Assembly (NCBI GenBank): GCA_947179485.1 | Contig: OX359246.1 | Span: forward strand, 35,009,632 to 35,073,631 | Direction of reading: 5' to 3' | DNA length: 64,000 nucleotides | Source: Allacma fusca | Lineage: Eukaryota; Arthropoda; Collembola; Symphypleona; Sminthuridae | Shown here: in pieces, positions 33,585 to 45,476 of the stretch | How the letters are laid out: each line of letters begins with the position of its first letter | Position numbering within the stretch: position 1 is the first letter of the stretch | Notes under the pieces: model-generated | The model's input: only the letters and a program-made list of their open reading frames with translations | Databases searched by the model: none | Told to the model about the DNA's origin: nothing | Made by a program: the position numbers and the translations under genes

Positions 33585-34932
33585 CTATTAATTCCCCTCA
33601 CCTCTCTCCTGTGTTTCCATTAATCCTGACATGTGTATTTGTAATTAAACAAAAATGTATAACCTGCGTGCGGTCACATTTTATGGCTTGGGGTAAAAGT
33701 AAGTCATTATATATCAATATTTCTAGAGGTTTTTTACATTTCCTGACACTAAAACTTAAACTGTGTACTTGAATATTGTAAATCCATCAGAGGGGATAAG
33801 TATTTTGGAAGAACTTAAATAATAAAATAATATTTAAATAGAGTATTTTAAAATGTATAATACACATAAGTATAACTAACACTAACATAATTGAGCCTAC
33901 GTCCTTTACTGTACATGTCAGCTGGTTAAAATTGAGGTACCGCTGAACTAACAAACACTAGATTTTGAAATCTACATTGAAAGTGGAGTTGATAAGAGAG
34001 GTGATGAAAATACACAACGAAGTGGAAAAATTTTGAAATCAAAAGAAATTACGTAGAGACCTAACTATTCCGTAATTATTATATGGAACAAACCACTCCA
34101 AAATCAACCTCTTTTAGCGCCTTAGTTTTTAAGGGTAATTTTTTATATTGATTAAATAGCTCAATTAATTTGAATTTATTTTGATCAATAGCTTGACCCC
34201 TCAATTCTCATAACGAGAGTATGCAAATAAAGCCTCCTTTATAATAAGGATACTATAAAGGTATTAACTTGATCAGCTCAAATGGAGTCCGTCGACTTTT
34301 AACCCTAATTTCTGGTCATTCTTCCTAGCCTCAGCCCACATCGCGTAACTTTTGGGAAACCGACAACATGAGAGGCTGAAAATACAAGTTAGTTGGGTTA
34401 GTTTAGTTGGGAAGGTCCACAAATCTTCATCCTCTTCGGATACACAACATGCACACACCTGCGAGAGTGCCATCACTCATCTGTAAACATACAAAGATAT
34501 ATTCATACATACAAACATTTATTTATTTGCCCTGCTGGGATCACAACTCAGGTCTTTTCTCTGTATATTTACCTCAAAGGCAAGTAAATAATACAAATAT
34601 TATTCCAGCGTGACACAAACATCAAACCAAAGGCAAATAAAAGTCAATAAAACGCAATAGACGGCTCATTTGGCATAATGGCAGGAATATCAAATGCTTT
34701 TGTGTACTAGTTTTGCAGTAATTATCATATTATGTAGCATATTTACTTATTAAAAATATAATACGCATCTAAAGGTTGTAAGGGCTTACGCCATAAAATC
34801 GACCCGAATAAAGATTATTATTATTATTAAAAATATAATAATGTGGGAATAAAAGCCGTGGGAAAATTGAACCAGCCAATTTTGTTAATACGTTTTATCT
34901 CAAACGTGGAATTCAGCTTGATGATCCCCAAC
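33585..34932. other. intergenic, nothing recognised
   Basis: AT-rich, with TACATACAAACATTTATTTATT-like simple patches near 34500. No coding signal. Confidence 0.45.
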
Positions 34933-35130
34933 AGAGATGTCCAAAATACATTTATTTAAGTTACATTGCGTTTAAAATACATTTTGAATTTTGTCGCTCT
35001 TATTTTCAACTTATATGAATTAAAGAACTACTTTGTATTTTGAATTTTCATGGGACAAATGTATTTTGTAATTTGTATTTACTATGTTTTGTAAGGTTTC
35101 AATGTATTCTGGAATTTGTATTTTAGCTGA
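34933..35130. mobile_element. possible hAT-type element fragment (AAATACA-rich)
   Basis: Begins CAGAGATGTCCAAAATACA, a hAT-like end, and is followed by about 180 bp crowded with AAATACA/TGTATTT words in both orientations. A possible right end (TTTGGACATCTAG) lies at about 35817-35829, beyond another insertion, but flanking duplications do not match, so the boundaries are uncertain. Confidence 0.35.
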
Positions 35131-35354
35131 CAATAACCGTTCATAAAATTCAAACTTTCCTGAAAAAATCCCTGTAACTGCGAACCAGTTTGACCGGCTA
35201 AGGTCATCTTGAAATGAATTCCAGCTTTATACCTAGATTACGTGTGCCAAGTTTCAATAAAATCTAATCGCGGATTCTTTGGTTGTAAAAACCCGGTAAC
35301 TCAACTACAGCGGTTTGACAGATGGAGCTCAAACTCACCTAAGCGTTGTGACGG

Positions 35355-35717
35355 CAGGGGTCGGATTTTTGTAAATCTCCCTGGAAGATCATTTCTGAAT
35401 TTCCCTGCTGATTATTAACTCCCTGATGGTAGGTCCTCAACGATTTCAAAAATCCCTGCAGAAAAAAAGGTCAACGATTTTAAAAATCCCTGTTGGCAAA
35501 AAGAAATCCCTTACAACATGTGAAATCCCTGCCAAATTACGCCAATCAAGCCAAAAATCCCTGAAACACGTCAACAAATTTGAAAATCCCTGCCAAAAAA
35601 AAAGGTCAACGATTTTAAAAATCCCTGTTCGTAAAAAAAATCCCTTCCCTTTGAGATTTTCCCTGCCAGAAATATTTTTTCCCTGGGAAGAATCTTCCTA
35701 CAAAAATCCGACCCCTG
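35355..35717. mobile_element. hAT-type non-autonomous transposon, CAGGGGTCGG family, copy 1
   Basis: Terminal inverted repeats CAGGGGTCGGATTTTTGT at 35355 and the complement ACAAAAATCCGACCCCTG ending at 35717. A perfect 8-bp target duplication, TGTGACGG, lies at 35347-35354 and 35718-35725. Only 363 bp, almost entirely built of AATCCCTG/TCCCTGC words. A second, inverted copy of the same family lies at 50281. No coding capacity; a 98-codon frame over it is accidental. Confidence 0.9.
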
Positions 35718-35725
35718 TGTGACGG

Positions 35726-36983
35726 GTTCTTGAGTTCTCGACTATCAAGTCAGAAGTACAGATCACAAACTAATAAGGGCGGAGCTATTGCGCTGCCTTA
35801 AAAAATTCATGTTTCTTTGGACATCTAGATACTAGAAAAAACACTACTGACATTTGTTTCACATTTCGAACTTCAACAGCTTAGAAGACTTGACGTGGAC
35901 AGTTTTTGCTCATAAAGAATTGAATGGAATGATAACTTTGATAATTGCTTCTCCTAAACTATATAACCGATTTCCACTAAAATTAAATTCGTCCTAGACA
36001 CTGGTCTGTTAAACAACTGTACAGATTTTGGGTGAATTTGTTTTAGAAATTTTGGCCTAGCCGTGTTTACAGACTTCATAATAAGTAGTCGTTTTTACGA
36101 AAGACCCCATATTTTTTTATCCTGAACTACACAACCGAATTAACCAAAATTGAACATTAAACTCTCTCATTGTATTAACTATACAGCTCGAAGCTCGGTT
36201 ATGCCTCGAAGTACTTTCATAAAACTGGAATAATTTTGGTCTTGCAAGGTATGTACCTACATCTCGGTTGAAGTCAAGACGGAATCATCTAAGACTTGGC
36301 CCACCCCTCTCAGGGCTACTGTAACTGTCTTTTGATGATGAACAATGATAACTATTAGACGCCTGGCGTTTGCATCTGACTTTACTTGAAATCTACGACA
36401 AATAAATAATTTACTTCAAGTTATCCATGTAAACCGACAAGTATGAAATGCATGCTTTAAATTGTAACAAAATTATCTCTAGGTAATTACAGATAAATAT
36501 GCAAAAAGTAACCCCCGTTTTATGTATCGTATAAAAAATCTGTGCATATTTGGAAAACATTTTGTAAGTGGTTATTTGAAGGGTTAGTAAAATGTTTCTT
36601 TCAAAATTGAGCTCTCAAATAATTTTGTGAGAAGTCAAAAATTGCGAATAATCCATGAGGCGTACAAATATTCTTCTTTTAATTCTACGATGAAATCAAC
36701 CCTGCAAATCGTTACGGAAGGTACTAATAATTACCAAAGGAGGTCAATTTCCAACAAATTAGAGGAACACTTGTGCCGGAAGCAACCCGCCTCTCACACA
36801 TAGTTAAAAAGGTAAATATTTCTAGGCATGCATGTTTTGTTTTCCAACATAATTACGGTTCACATTTATTATCTATTACCTTTTGTATCCCGGGCAACTT
36901 AAAGAATAAATTATGTAAATGTAACTATTAGAACGCCGTATTACTGTCAGATTAATTTGCTAGACGTATTACAATTATTCTAG
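35726..36983. other. intergenic, nothing recognised
   Basis: No gene or repeat structure recognised. Confidence 0.45.
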
Positions 36984-37983
36984 CAGGCACTCCAGAATAC
37001 TGAGGCAAGGGGGACATAGCCCCCCCAGAAAAGTCGGTAAATTAATTATTTAATAAAAAATATTCTATTCTTTCGATAGAAGGAAGACCTTCTAAATCAC
37101 GAAGCTGAGAATTCTTGCGTTCTTAGTTGTGGGTAATTCCTGCATCTCGGTCCCGGAGTTCGAAAGCCAAATTCAACAAGCAGTTTGACTTCATTGATCG
37201 ACGCGATGTCAATTGTCCAGCTCCAATGAAAGTTATACGAGTAATTATTTGCCTACAGGAGGCTGAAGTCAGTGCCATTGTTGAGAGGCAGTTTTCAGCT
37301 TTGGAGATTCTGTTAGACCAAGATAATTTAAGGGCCAGTTATGAACACCGTTTTAAATAATAAATTATTGTAAACGTGATTTTGCTGTCGACTGCCGTGA
37401 AAATTATGATAATAAATTGTAGGGAAAAATTACTTATTTGAAAACTGTTATAAATTGTTTAACTAAATAATAGTTAATACCGTTTTAGCCAATAGCCGTA
37501 CTTCCAAAACCCGAAAACAAAAGTCAAAATTAAAAACAATTTTCCAAAAACGTATGACTAGCAAACGAAAACCATATTTTTCGGTTTTCCATGTCTCCAG
37601 ACCAGTCTATCAATCAAAGAATAAATCAAACCATTCCTAGAACTAGTTCCCAATCAGTGCAAACGATCCTTTGATATCTGAAATTGAAATCCATAAAATT
37701 TTGCTAGTATTTAATGTTTATTATAAAAAATTTCTAATATATACGATCCAGTTGGCGTCCTTTGTGAAAGCTATTTCTTTTTCACAATATAAATGAAACA
37801 AAATAATTCTGTAAAAATTGGAAGATCTATAACTGGCATGCTTACATGAGCTGACTAACAAAAAAATAATGCGTAATCTTAAACATACACAAATACGTTT
37901 TCATGTAGCCGCTAGCAATAAAGTAACTAAAACTAATTAAAAAATGTTGTCCCCCCACTTTTTTGGACGTTCCGGAGTGACAG
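36984..37983 (+). mobile_element. hAT transposon remnant with a dimerisation-region fragment
   Basis: A frame at about 37127-37360 encodes VSAIVERQFSALEILL, close to the conserved SA..ER.FS.L block of the hAT C-terminal dimerisation region, followed by a short helical end. Possible ends are CAGGCACTCC at 36984 and the complement of CTGTCACTCC ending at 37983, each followed inward by a G-run (GGGGGACA). Flanking TATTCTAG / ATTTCTAG are similar but not clean duplications. Most of the transposase is missing. Confidence 0.45.
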
Positions 37984-38358
37984 TAATTTCTAGCTTCCTG
38001 GTCTCTATGTCCAGAAAAAATTATTATATCGTAATTCGGCCTATGATATTTATTCTGTAATTACTTGCTTAGGCATTGGATGGCTCTAATTATCCGCATT
38101 TATCCACAAGTCATATGTGTGTAATTACGTAATTTATGTGTGTAATTACGTAATTTATGTGTGCATATTCATAGTACTGAATAATGACAATTTATGTGTG
38201 TATATTCATAGTGCTGAATAATGACAATTTATGAAGGGCATTCTACATTTAGTATGACTCCAGAAGACCCTTGCTTCTATTTGTTATTCGAGTCCTTCGG
38301 TAGTATTCATCTGCTGCTACTCATAATTCATTTCTAGTCACGTTTAGTACCATCAAAA
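37984..38358. other. intergenic upstream of copy D
   Basis: Contains a short tandem repeat at about 38117-38230 (units GTAATTACGTAATTTATGTGT and ATTCATAGTACTGAATAATGACAA, two copies each). No gene. Confidence 0.5.
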
Positions 38359-40735
38359 ATGGCAAATTCCATTCCCGTAACAGGGACTGTTTTGAAAGTC
38401 TTATCCATTCTTCATGTAATTCCTTTTCAGTATAACAGGGCCGACAATATCCTAACACCGTCCAAATCTTGGAGAAGAATTTATTTTGTTGTTTTCCATC
38501 TCATGATTTTTGCTTGCAATTGCTTCTACCTGATACTTCGGGTTGGGGAGCTGTTGGTGTCTGTAGGGCTCCACTCCAGTAATACAGAAGGGAAAAAAGT
38601 CAAACCTGGAGATACGGCTTTATTAGTATCATTCTTTTTCTTACACTTGATGGGATCAGTCAATCACGTAAGTTATATTTGGTGGGGTGAGGAGATTTCA
38701 GGTGTTTTTAACGAGATTGTGACAATTCGTAAGAACATGCAAGGTAATTATTATTTATTGTTAATTCAATTTTTAAAACAAAATTTGATTACCTCATGTG
38801 GATGCACCACGTACAGTGAATTTCCTATATAGTGGTTTCCAAGGGAGTGACAAATTCCTGCCACTATATAGGGATGCCACTATATGTTACTAATGGCTAA
38901 CTATATACTATTATTGTTTTTAGACAATAACTGTAACTAAATGCATTTATACATTTATTTATTTTTACAGAATACTCAAAATTATGAGGTATGCTAAGCT
39001 TCATTGAGTTTAAGATGTTCAGTAACTTTAGGTTTCCTCATACTATTAATAATATTAGTCGGAACAAACTTTTCGACTGCAATGTCACCATTCCAGAAAC
39101 CAAAATCCTGGAATTATGGCAATGGGAATTACTTCCACTGAGTACTCTTTTTCACAATGAGGGTTTTCTTGACTGTCTGTTTAATGTCATTTTAAATCTT
39201 CAATATAATAATTCAATTTATTTTAAAAAACCAGCACGAATTGAAACTTATTAGAAGTGAGCCAAGGCAAAAATGGCAATGATTTGTGTTATAACTGTTC
39301 GTTTTAACTTAAGTCACGGATCATATGCCGTAAATCCAGCTAATCATACCAGGGCGTCAGTAAACCACAATAATAATCAAACTGTATTAACATTTGAAAT
39401 TAAAATTGAACCAACCGACATAAGCATTATTAAGCGCCCGCACGTTTTATAACATCATGTTATACTTTTGTAGCCATTATCTAGCTAATTTTATGCCAAC
39501 TGCCATTATAATTTTGCATTGTCTGAGCCACCGTAACACCTAATAGTGCCATTATAGAGGGAATACCATTATAGCGGGTGCCACTATACTGTATACCTTT
39601 AACATTGCAAACCTCTAGGGAGGGTTTTTTGATGCCATTAAAGAGGGAATGCCATCTAAGAGGAAACCACTATATGGGAAATTCACTGTATGTACGTAGG
39701 TCGTATTTTAAGCTCGTTTGTTATCTTCACTATATTTCTCAAAATGTCTCTCCAGATAATCGACTGCCACTGGCAAATGACTTCCGAGGGGCAAAGTATT
39801 ACGTCGCATTCGTGATTATACGAACATTTGGCTTAATTTCATCCGCAAGAGTGAATGCCAAAAGGATGCAGTACATTTTTTCAGTGCTTCCTTCCGATTG
39901 GCAAACCCCCTTTATTTATAAACTCTATATCGTGTATAGCATTCACACCTGCATCTCTTACGCGAGTAGCATGTGCTTCACCTTCATTGTTTTTGTTCTT
40001 TACTTCGGGACGATGCAGACAGCCTTGAGATTGAGGTTCGTATTTTTTATTGAATAATAACAACCTTGGAATTCTAAAAAGTCAGCCTTTATTAATCTGT
40101 AAAAAAAATCTCATCTGATAAGGATAGGGATTGGCTTGAAATTAAGCTCCCTGCTAAGTTATATATTTAAACTGAATTAATGTCTGGTCTAAATAATTTT
40201 CCCCCAAAATCATTTCTGGGAAAATGGGTGATCTGGACTCTTTTGTATGTACAGTTCTCAAGGACAGCCTTTTGATAGGAAAAGATGCTCAACTTATGGA
40301 CAACTCCAGCTCCTGTAAAATCATTTCAACGACGCTGTTTCTATTTGTTTCCCTGGAATGTTGGTTTGTATCATGTGCACGGGCATGGTGTCTTTATACG
40401 GATTCATCCGTTACTTATCAGACGGCACGGTTCACTTCAAAGTTTTCATGAATTTCCCGATCACAGCTATGGCTGCTAATATTGGCCTTTCGGTAATTAT
40501 CCTTTCAGCCGGCATGATCCATCAGTTGTCAAGTAAGGAGAAATGGGCACTCACACATAATACAGGGATGTGCTGCACGGGAATTAACGAGGCTGTTTGT
40601 AAAAAGAGAGTCAACTCCTTCCCCTGTTTGGGGATTAAGCTCAATTCCATGTTTGTGATAAAACGTATCAATGCTATTGGATTCTTCAATTTTCTCGTGA
40701 TTCAAACTATCTCCACTTTATTATATTTCAAATGA
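38359..40735 (+). pseudogene. 7-TM family copy D, nonsense codon in exon 3
   Basis: Exons 38359-38743 (385 bp), 39756-40035 (280 bp) and 40255-40735 (481 bp) in the family phases 1 and 2, total 381 codons. It is the most divergent copy (MANSIPVTG start, GEEISGVFNEIVTIR at the end of exon 1, CFPGMLVCIMC in exon 3). In exon 3 the family serine of LSNHFND is replaced by TAA (40316-40318), which would remove the last three membrane segments; everything after it is still an open, family-like frame to 40735. Intron 1 is 1012 bp because it holds an 875-bp transposon. It is probably a young pseudogene or a null allele. Readthrough cannot be excluded from sequence alone. Confidence 0.75.
38814..39688. 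mobile_element. TA-flanked DNA transposon (pogo/Tc1-mariner type) in intron 1 of copy D
   Basis: Terminal inverted repeats CAGTGAATTTCC(T/C)ATATAG extend about 27 bp from 38814 and to 39688, and a TA dinucleotide flanks each side (38812-38813, 39689-39690). This is typical of the Tc1/mariner-pogo group. Words such as GCCACTATA and GAGGGAATGCCAT recur near both ends. An 87-codon frame inside has no similarity to a transposase, so the element appears non-autonomous. Confidence 0.82.
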
Positions 40736-41365
40736 GTAAATGTGTTGAATAATAAAAATAATTACAAAATTTATTAAGCACAAACATAATGGGCATTTTA
40801 CTGAAAAAATTACAGCATACAAATATTTTTTGATGTTCATTTTTTTGTTGGAAAATTTACGGACTTTAATGAAAGTTTTCCAGTAATTTCATACGCTAAG
40901 AATTGTGGACATAAATTGTGAAAACAGAGATCAAAGATGGAGAAATTTAACTCCAGGAGTAACGATGTGGCTTTTTTAATATGTACATTTTGCAGGGATT
41001 TCTCAAATTGGTTGTAATATAACCATAGTAGGGTCAATTTCCTTCGGTATTTGGCTTTGGGGTTCTTCTCTATTTTTTTTTAACTCTTTTTGGATGAGTA
41101 GATTTATTGTGTCAGCTTTGTACATTTTGAATACATTGGGATTTTCTACTTCCGAAAATTTGTGTGGCCGGATGTATGGGACCAAGATTTTTTGGTGTTT
41201 TTATAGTGGTAGTAGAAAGTGTTTTGTTTCTATTTAAACTGCATTTTGATCGGAGTGGGACGTTCTCAGGTCATGGGGTTGGAGCAATGAAACTGATATG
41301 GACGTAGATATTAGTATATTCTAGTGATGGCTGCTAGACAATTAAAAGTAATTTTAAACTTCAAT
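40736..41365. other. intergenic between copy D and the esterase
   Basis: No gene seen. The two transcription units converge here (copy D plus strand, esterase minus strand). Confidence 0.5.
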
Positions 41366-44300
41366 TTATAGGTTTCCAGCTCGAGATTCCTGTCCTCCAT
41401 TCCAATGTTCAAAATTGCTTGTGCTGTTTCCAATAAAATCACTAGAATCCATAATTTGTACATCCTCCAAACCAAGACTGCTCCAGAATTGTGCCCTTTC
41501 TCGGAATGGAAAAGAAATCATTTTTATATTGTTGTTTATCTCCAAGATTTTAGTTTCTGTTTCAGCCAGGGAAACCGGTGTCCAGAAGTTGAGATCTGAG
41601 TTGTCCGGATTCGTGTACGTGGGTACTCTAGAAACAAAAGTGGAAATTTCTTTAAATACTACTGGAATTAATTCAAATCTTTGGGTTATACTTGGAACTA
41701 ATTTGACAATCTTTTAAATACATAATTACTAAACTGATGACATGAATAGAAATAAACTGTTTCCAAATCATGTAATTACAAAAAACGAAATAATAACCCC
41801 TAATGACAACATTATTAAATCTAACCAGCTTCATTCATTTGCGAGGCTGACTATGACAGCACATAGTTTTTGATCTTAAAACTGATTCTTTCGGCTGTAT
41901 CGTTTATTATTAATTACTGTATTTACTTTTCAAGATGAAAACATACCCTGTGTAAGCGAAATTTGTTACTAAGTTGATAAGGAGCTTGCTTAATTTGTAT
42001 TCGGGATCTGAATGGCGAAATCCTGGACCGTATGTTGACATGTTGAAAAAGTAGGCTACATCATCACTATGGCCCACTCCTGTTTGAGTTGATAAACATA
42101 CTTGCCCATGAAATACTCAAAGACAGTAAATATCTTTTATTTATAATAACATTGTGAGCTGCGAAGATTAACGTTAACACAATTATTATTCTTGTAGGAT
42201 AAATACTGCAGGCTCTCACCCATTTGGTAAATATAAGATTTTAGCGAAACGAATAATTTACTCACCCCATTCTTCCTCTCTCAGCCTAAGAACACCTCCA
42301 AGGTTGTAGCGAGACTTGTATGTCACAATATAACCATAACTTGGTGCAACTTTGGCATGCATTCGTAAAGATTTTTCAAAACCGCAAGTAAAAAACCGGT
42401 CTGTTGTCATCTGAAATCCCAAATTTTATGCCCACTTGTAACTTCAACGATTAGCATTTCAAACACTGGTGGTACACAAATATTTTAAATAATTCCTTTC
42501 AAAAATAATAATATATATCAATTTTTTGTAAAGTGTAAATATTTGTATGAACTATTGCTTACTTCGCTTATCCCAGACTCTGTAATTCTATGGGTATTGG
42601 TTGCATCTTTTAAATAAAAATCTTTGATTTTTTTCCCAATTTCCTTTAAGTCCTTGCTATGGTTTGTTGATAAGTAACGGTAGTTCAGCAGTGCAGGCAT
42701 TATTTTGTCAAAGTTTCGTTTAGTATTACCAAGTTGTCCCATAACTTTCATAACTGGAAAATGTCAAATTATTCTTATGGTGTGGTCAGAGCGCTTGGAA
42801 TGTTCATATAATTTTTATTTGTTTAGTACAAAAAAAACCTACCATTTAGAAAGGTATGTCCTTCGTTTAGGGCCATTGAAGTTATCCAGGGTTTCTGAGC
42901 TACTGCCCCGCGGGAGTATGCTTCTGAGGGCATGTATGGGATGAATGAATCTGGGCCAGCAGGCTCAATCACAGGTAGGAATAGCAACGGAGGAAAGGGA
43001 ATTACATCCTATTTAGAACCAAATAAAATACATGTATGTCACTGTATTACGCCGACGTTATTACATCAACAGCATTGGTAATCTTTACAATAGCCTGAGC
43101 AATTACCATCAAGTTGAGTTGCTCGTACGTTAGTTGATAGGGACTTTTATTTCTCAGGCATTCTATCATTTTGAAACTATTTTGCACCGGGCATTTGACC
43201 ATTCGACCTAATCTATCAGCCAAATGTTTTGCATCGCGAGGCCTGTGGACTGCCCAGTGGCTAAATGCAGTTCCGCTCAAGGAAATCCCACCAACGAGAG
43301 CGCTTCGAATTTCCTTGTTGTAAATCATTTGGTGGTGTACGGATACAGCGCCAGCGCTGTAGCCAATTAATAATATCTGAGACGCGTTACCCCCAAAGGC
43401 TTCAATATTGCTCATCGTCCAGTTTATAGCAAGGGCCTGATCTTTTAATCCGTAGTTGCCGGGGCTGGCCTGGTCCCCAGTACTTAGGAACCCTGCATAT
43501 TAGAAATCAATACATTTTCTGTAAAAATTTGAAGATTCAGACAAAATTTTATGTATTAAGGTTCTTCGGAATAAATAATAATTATTGTAATCATGATTTT
43601 TGTTAACACGATAAAATTTCAATTAGATTGTATACTTTTAATGCTTGGTCAATTCTCTAATAATTTCATTTCAATAGTTAAAAAATAAGGTACCGAGGGG
43701 GCCAAGCCGATAATTCATTTCCACGAGAACAATGTCCTGATTGAGTAAATAAGCTGGTCCCATTTCTGCAGCAGACCCAAATATAAAGGAGCCGCCATGA
43801 ATTGCAATCACAACTGGTAATAAGGTACCATTGGAGCTTGAATTACTGGGGTTCTAAATGCAGTCAACAGTAAAATTTCACAATTAAAAATCTACATAGA
43901 ATGTGACACGAATAATTCCTCTACACTTGCCCACATCACAGGGAGTGATCTTAAAATATATGAGGATATGAGATGTAAACTGGGATAAATCCATTTTCCT
44001 AAATTGTACAGGAGAAACGAAAAACGTTTTAGTTCAAACAAGTGAGAATTACTATTACAAGCTTGCCATAATTTTAAATTAAAGAGCAGTAAATGTAGTA
44101 TCGTCCCCAAATCGCTAAAATTCTAGGTACAATATTTTGGCGGCAACTAAATTACGCGTTTTAAACAAATGAACTTACCTGTATTCCGGTTTGTACCAAG
44201 TATAGTGATAGATATTAAAATAAAATGGACAATCCAGTTTGGGTCTAATCTCTTCATATGTAAGAAAATTTTGTATGATGTTTTATTGAACAGTATCAAT

Positions 44301-45476
44301 ATTCGGGGTCACAAAGACATACAGTAGTTGGAAATTCGAAATTATTCCGAAATCAACAAATTGTTTATTGCAGCAAAATCGTTTTTTTTCTAAGTTTCAG
44401 CTCATTTGTGAAAACAATTATGGACTTTCTAGGGGGTGTTTGATGGGCTACCAAATTTGCAAAATTGTGGGTGTAACTGGTAAAAATAAGGAGAATGAAA
44501 TTCGGCAAAAGTGAGGAAAACTCTGAAGAGGAGAAATGTCTAGTTGCTGTTTAATACGTTCGAAATAACCGTTGTTAAAATCCTAAATATTTGATTTCGG
44601 TTCATAATTGTGCCTCCTGAAACCTCAAATATTGATCCAGGTCAGTGACACTTTTAAAAACTCTAAACACAATTTATTTTAAACTATGTAGTAATCTAAT
44701 ATTTTGCAAGTTGTGCACTTATGTGGGGCTAAAAGTTGAAAGATGATTTAATTCTGGCCATTCCGTATATAATTATTAGTCCATGCGTTCATTTTAAGGG
44801 AACAATAGAGCTTTCATTGTATTAAACCAACCTTCGGGGTGTAAACATTTAAATGAAGGCAGTCCTCCGTGCCGATGGTGCGGAACAAGTGCAAGACGTG
44901 AACTTGAATGCAGCTACTGGTTTTAGTGGCTTTTTTAATACCTTTCCAAGGTTTTATCGGAACAGGGTTCTAGACATACAGAAAATGTGTTGTTATAATA
45001 TTATAATAAATTATAATCATATTTACACTACAATAATTCTGTATTCTCTGCAATACAGTATAACATTTTGCACAACACCACTCTTTGCACTTTTGATTTA
45101 TTCACGAAAATATATTATATGTGATTTGTAATTTCTACACAAGAAAATAAGAGTTAAGATTTGTAAATGTAATATGATTATTACATACACGAAACCGTAA
45201 GTTTCCTACGGGAGGATAGGCATAAGGGATTCCTTCAAATGCGTAGATTTTTCTACCTTCGGAGGTAGTCTGAGTGTACCCCTCAAGTCCACCACTTGGT
45301 GTCAGAACCACAGGAACATCATTTGTTCCATCTAAATCGATCTCACGATTTGTCCTAAAAGAAGAAGGAGCTATTTCTGGGTAAGGGTGTACAGGTGCAC
45401 AAGAAACGTAAGCACATAGAAGATCTAGTAAAAATTTCCCCAATAGGACCATTGCTGCAGAGACAATAGTATACAA
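41366..45476 (-). CDS. type-B carboxylesterase (COesterase family), 636 aa, 9 exons
   Basis: Minus-strand exons 45476-45189, 44969-44832, 43853-43694, 43492-43065, 43008-42843, 42753-42563, 42410-42266, 42079-41947 and 41627-41366; all phases agree and no stop interrupts. An N-terminal hydrophobic segment (residues about 5-25) is a signal peptide. Family blocks in order: [14 protein letters not shown] (82-95), [12 protein letters not shown] (about 130-141), [11 protein letters not shown] (about 160-170), GYSAGA with nucleophile S241, LNEGHTFL with acid E387, [10 protein letters not shown] with H509. The catalytic triad is therefore complete. The elbow is GYSAG rather than the common GESAG. 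Family members hydrolyse ester substrates in detoxification, hormone or pheromone turnover, or act as adhesion proteins; with an intact triad I expect a secreted hydrolase. Exon 2 uses a weak donor (GTTGGT). Confidence 0.92.

Noticed and set aside
35426..35722. 98-codon plus-strand frame rich in KIPV/KNP words
   Set aside because: Entirely inside the hAT-type element and produced by its AATCCCTG repeats; likewise 50272-50640.
44181..44256. Minus-strand hydrophobic mini-exon (MKRLDPNW start) between esterase exons 2 and 3
   Set aside because: It has a good donor, but its phase (1) does not match exon 3 (phase 0), and exons 2 and 3 join perfectly without it.
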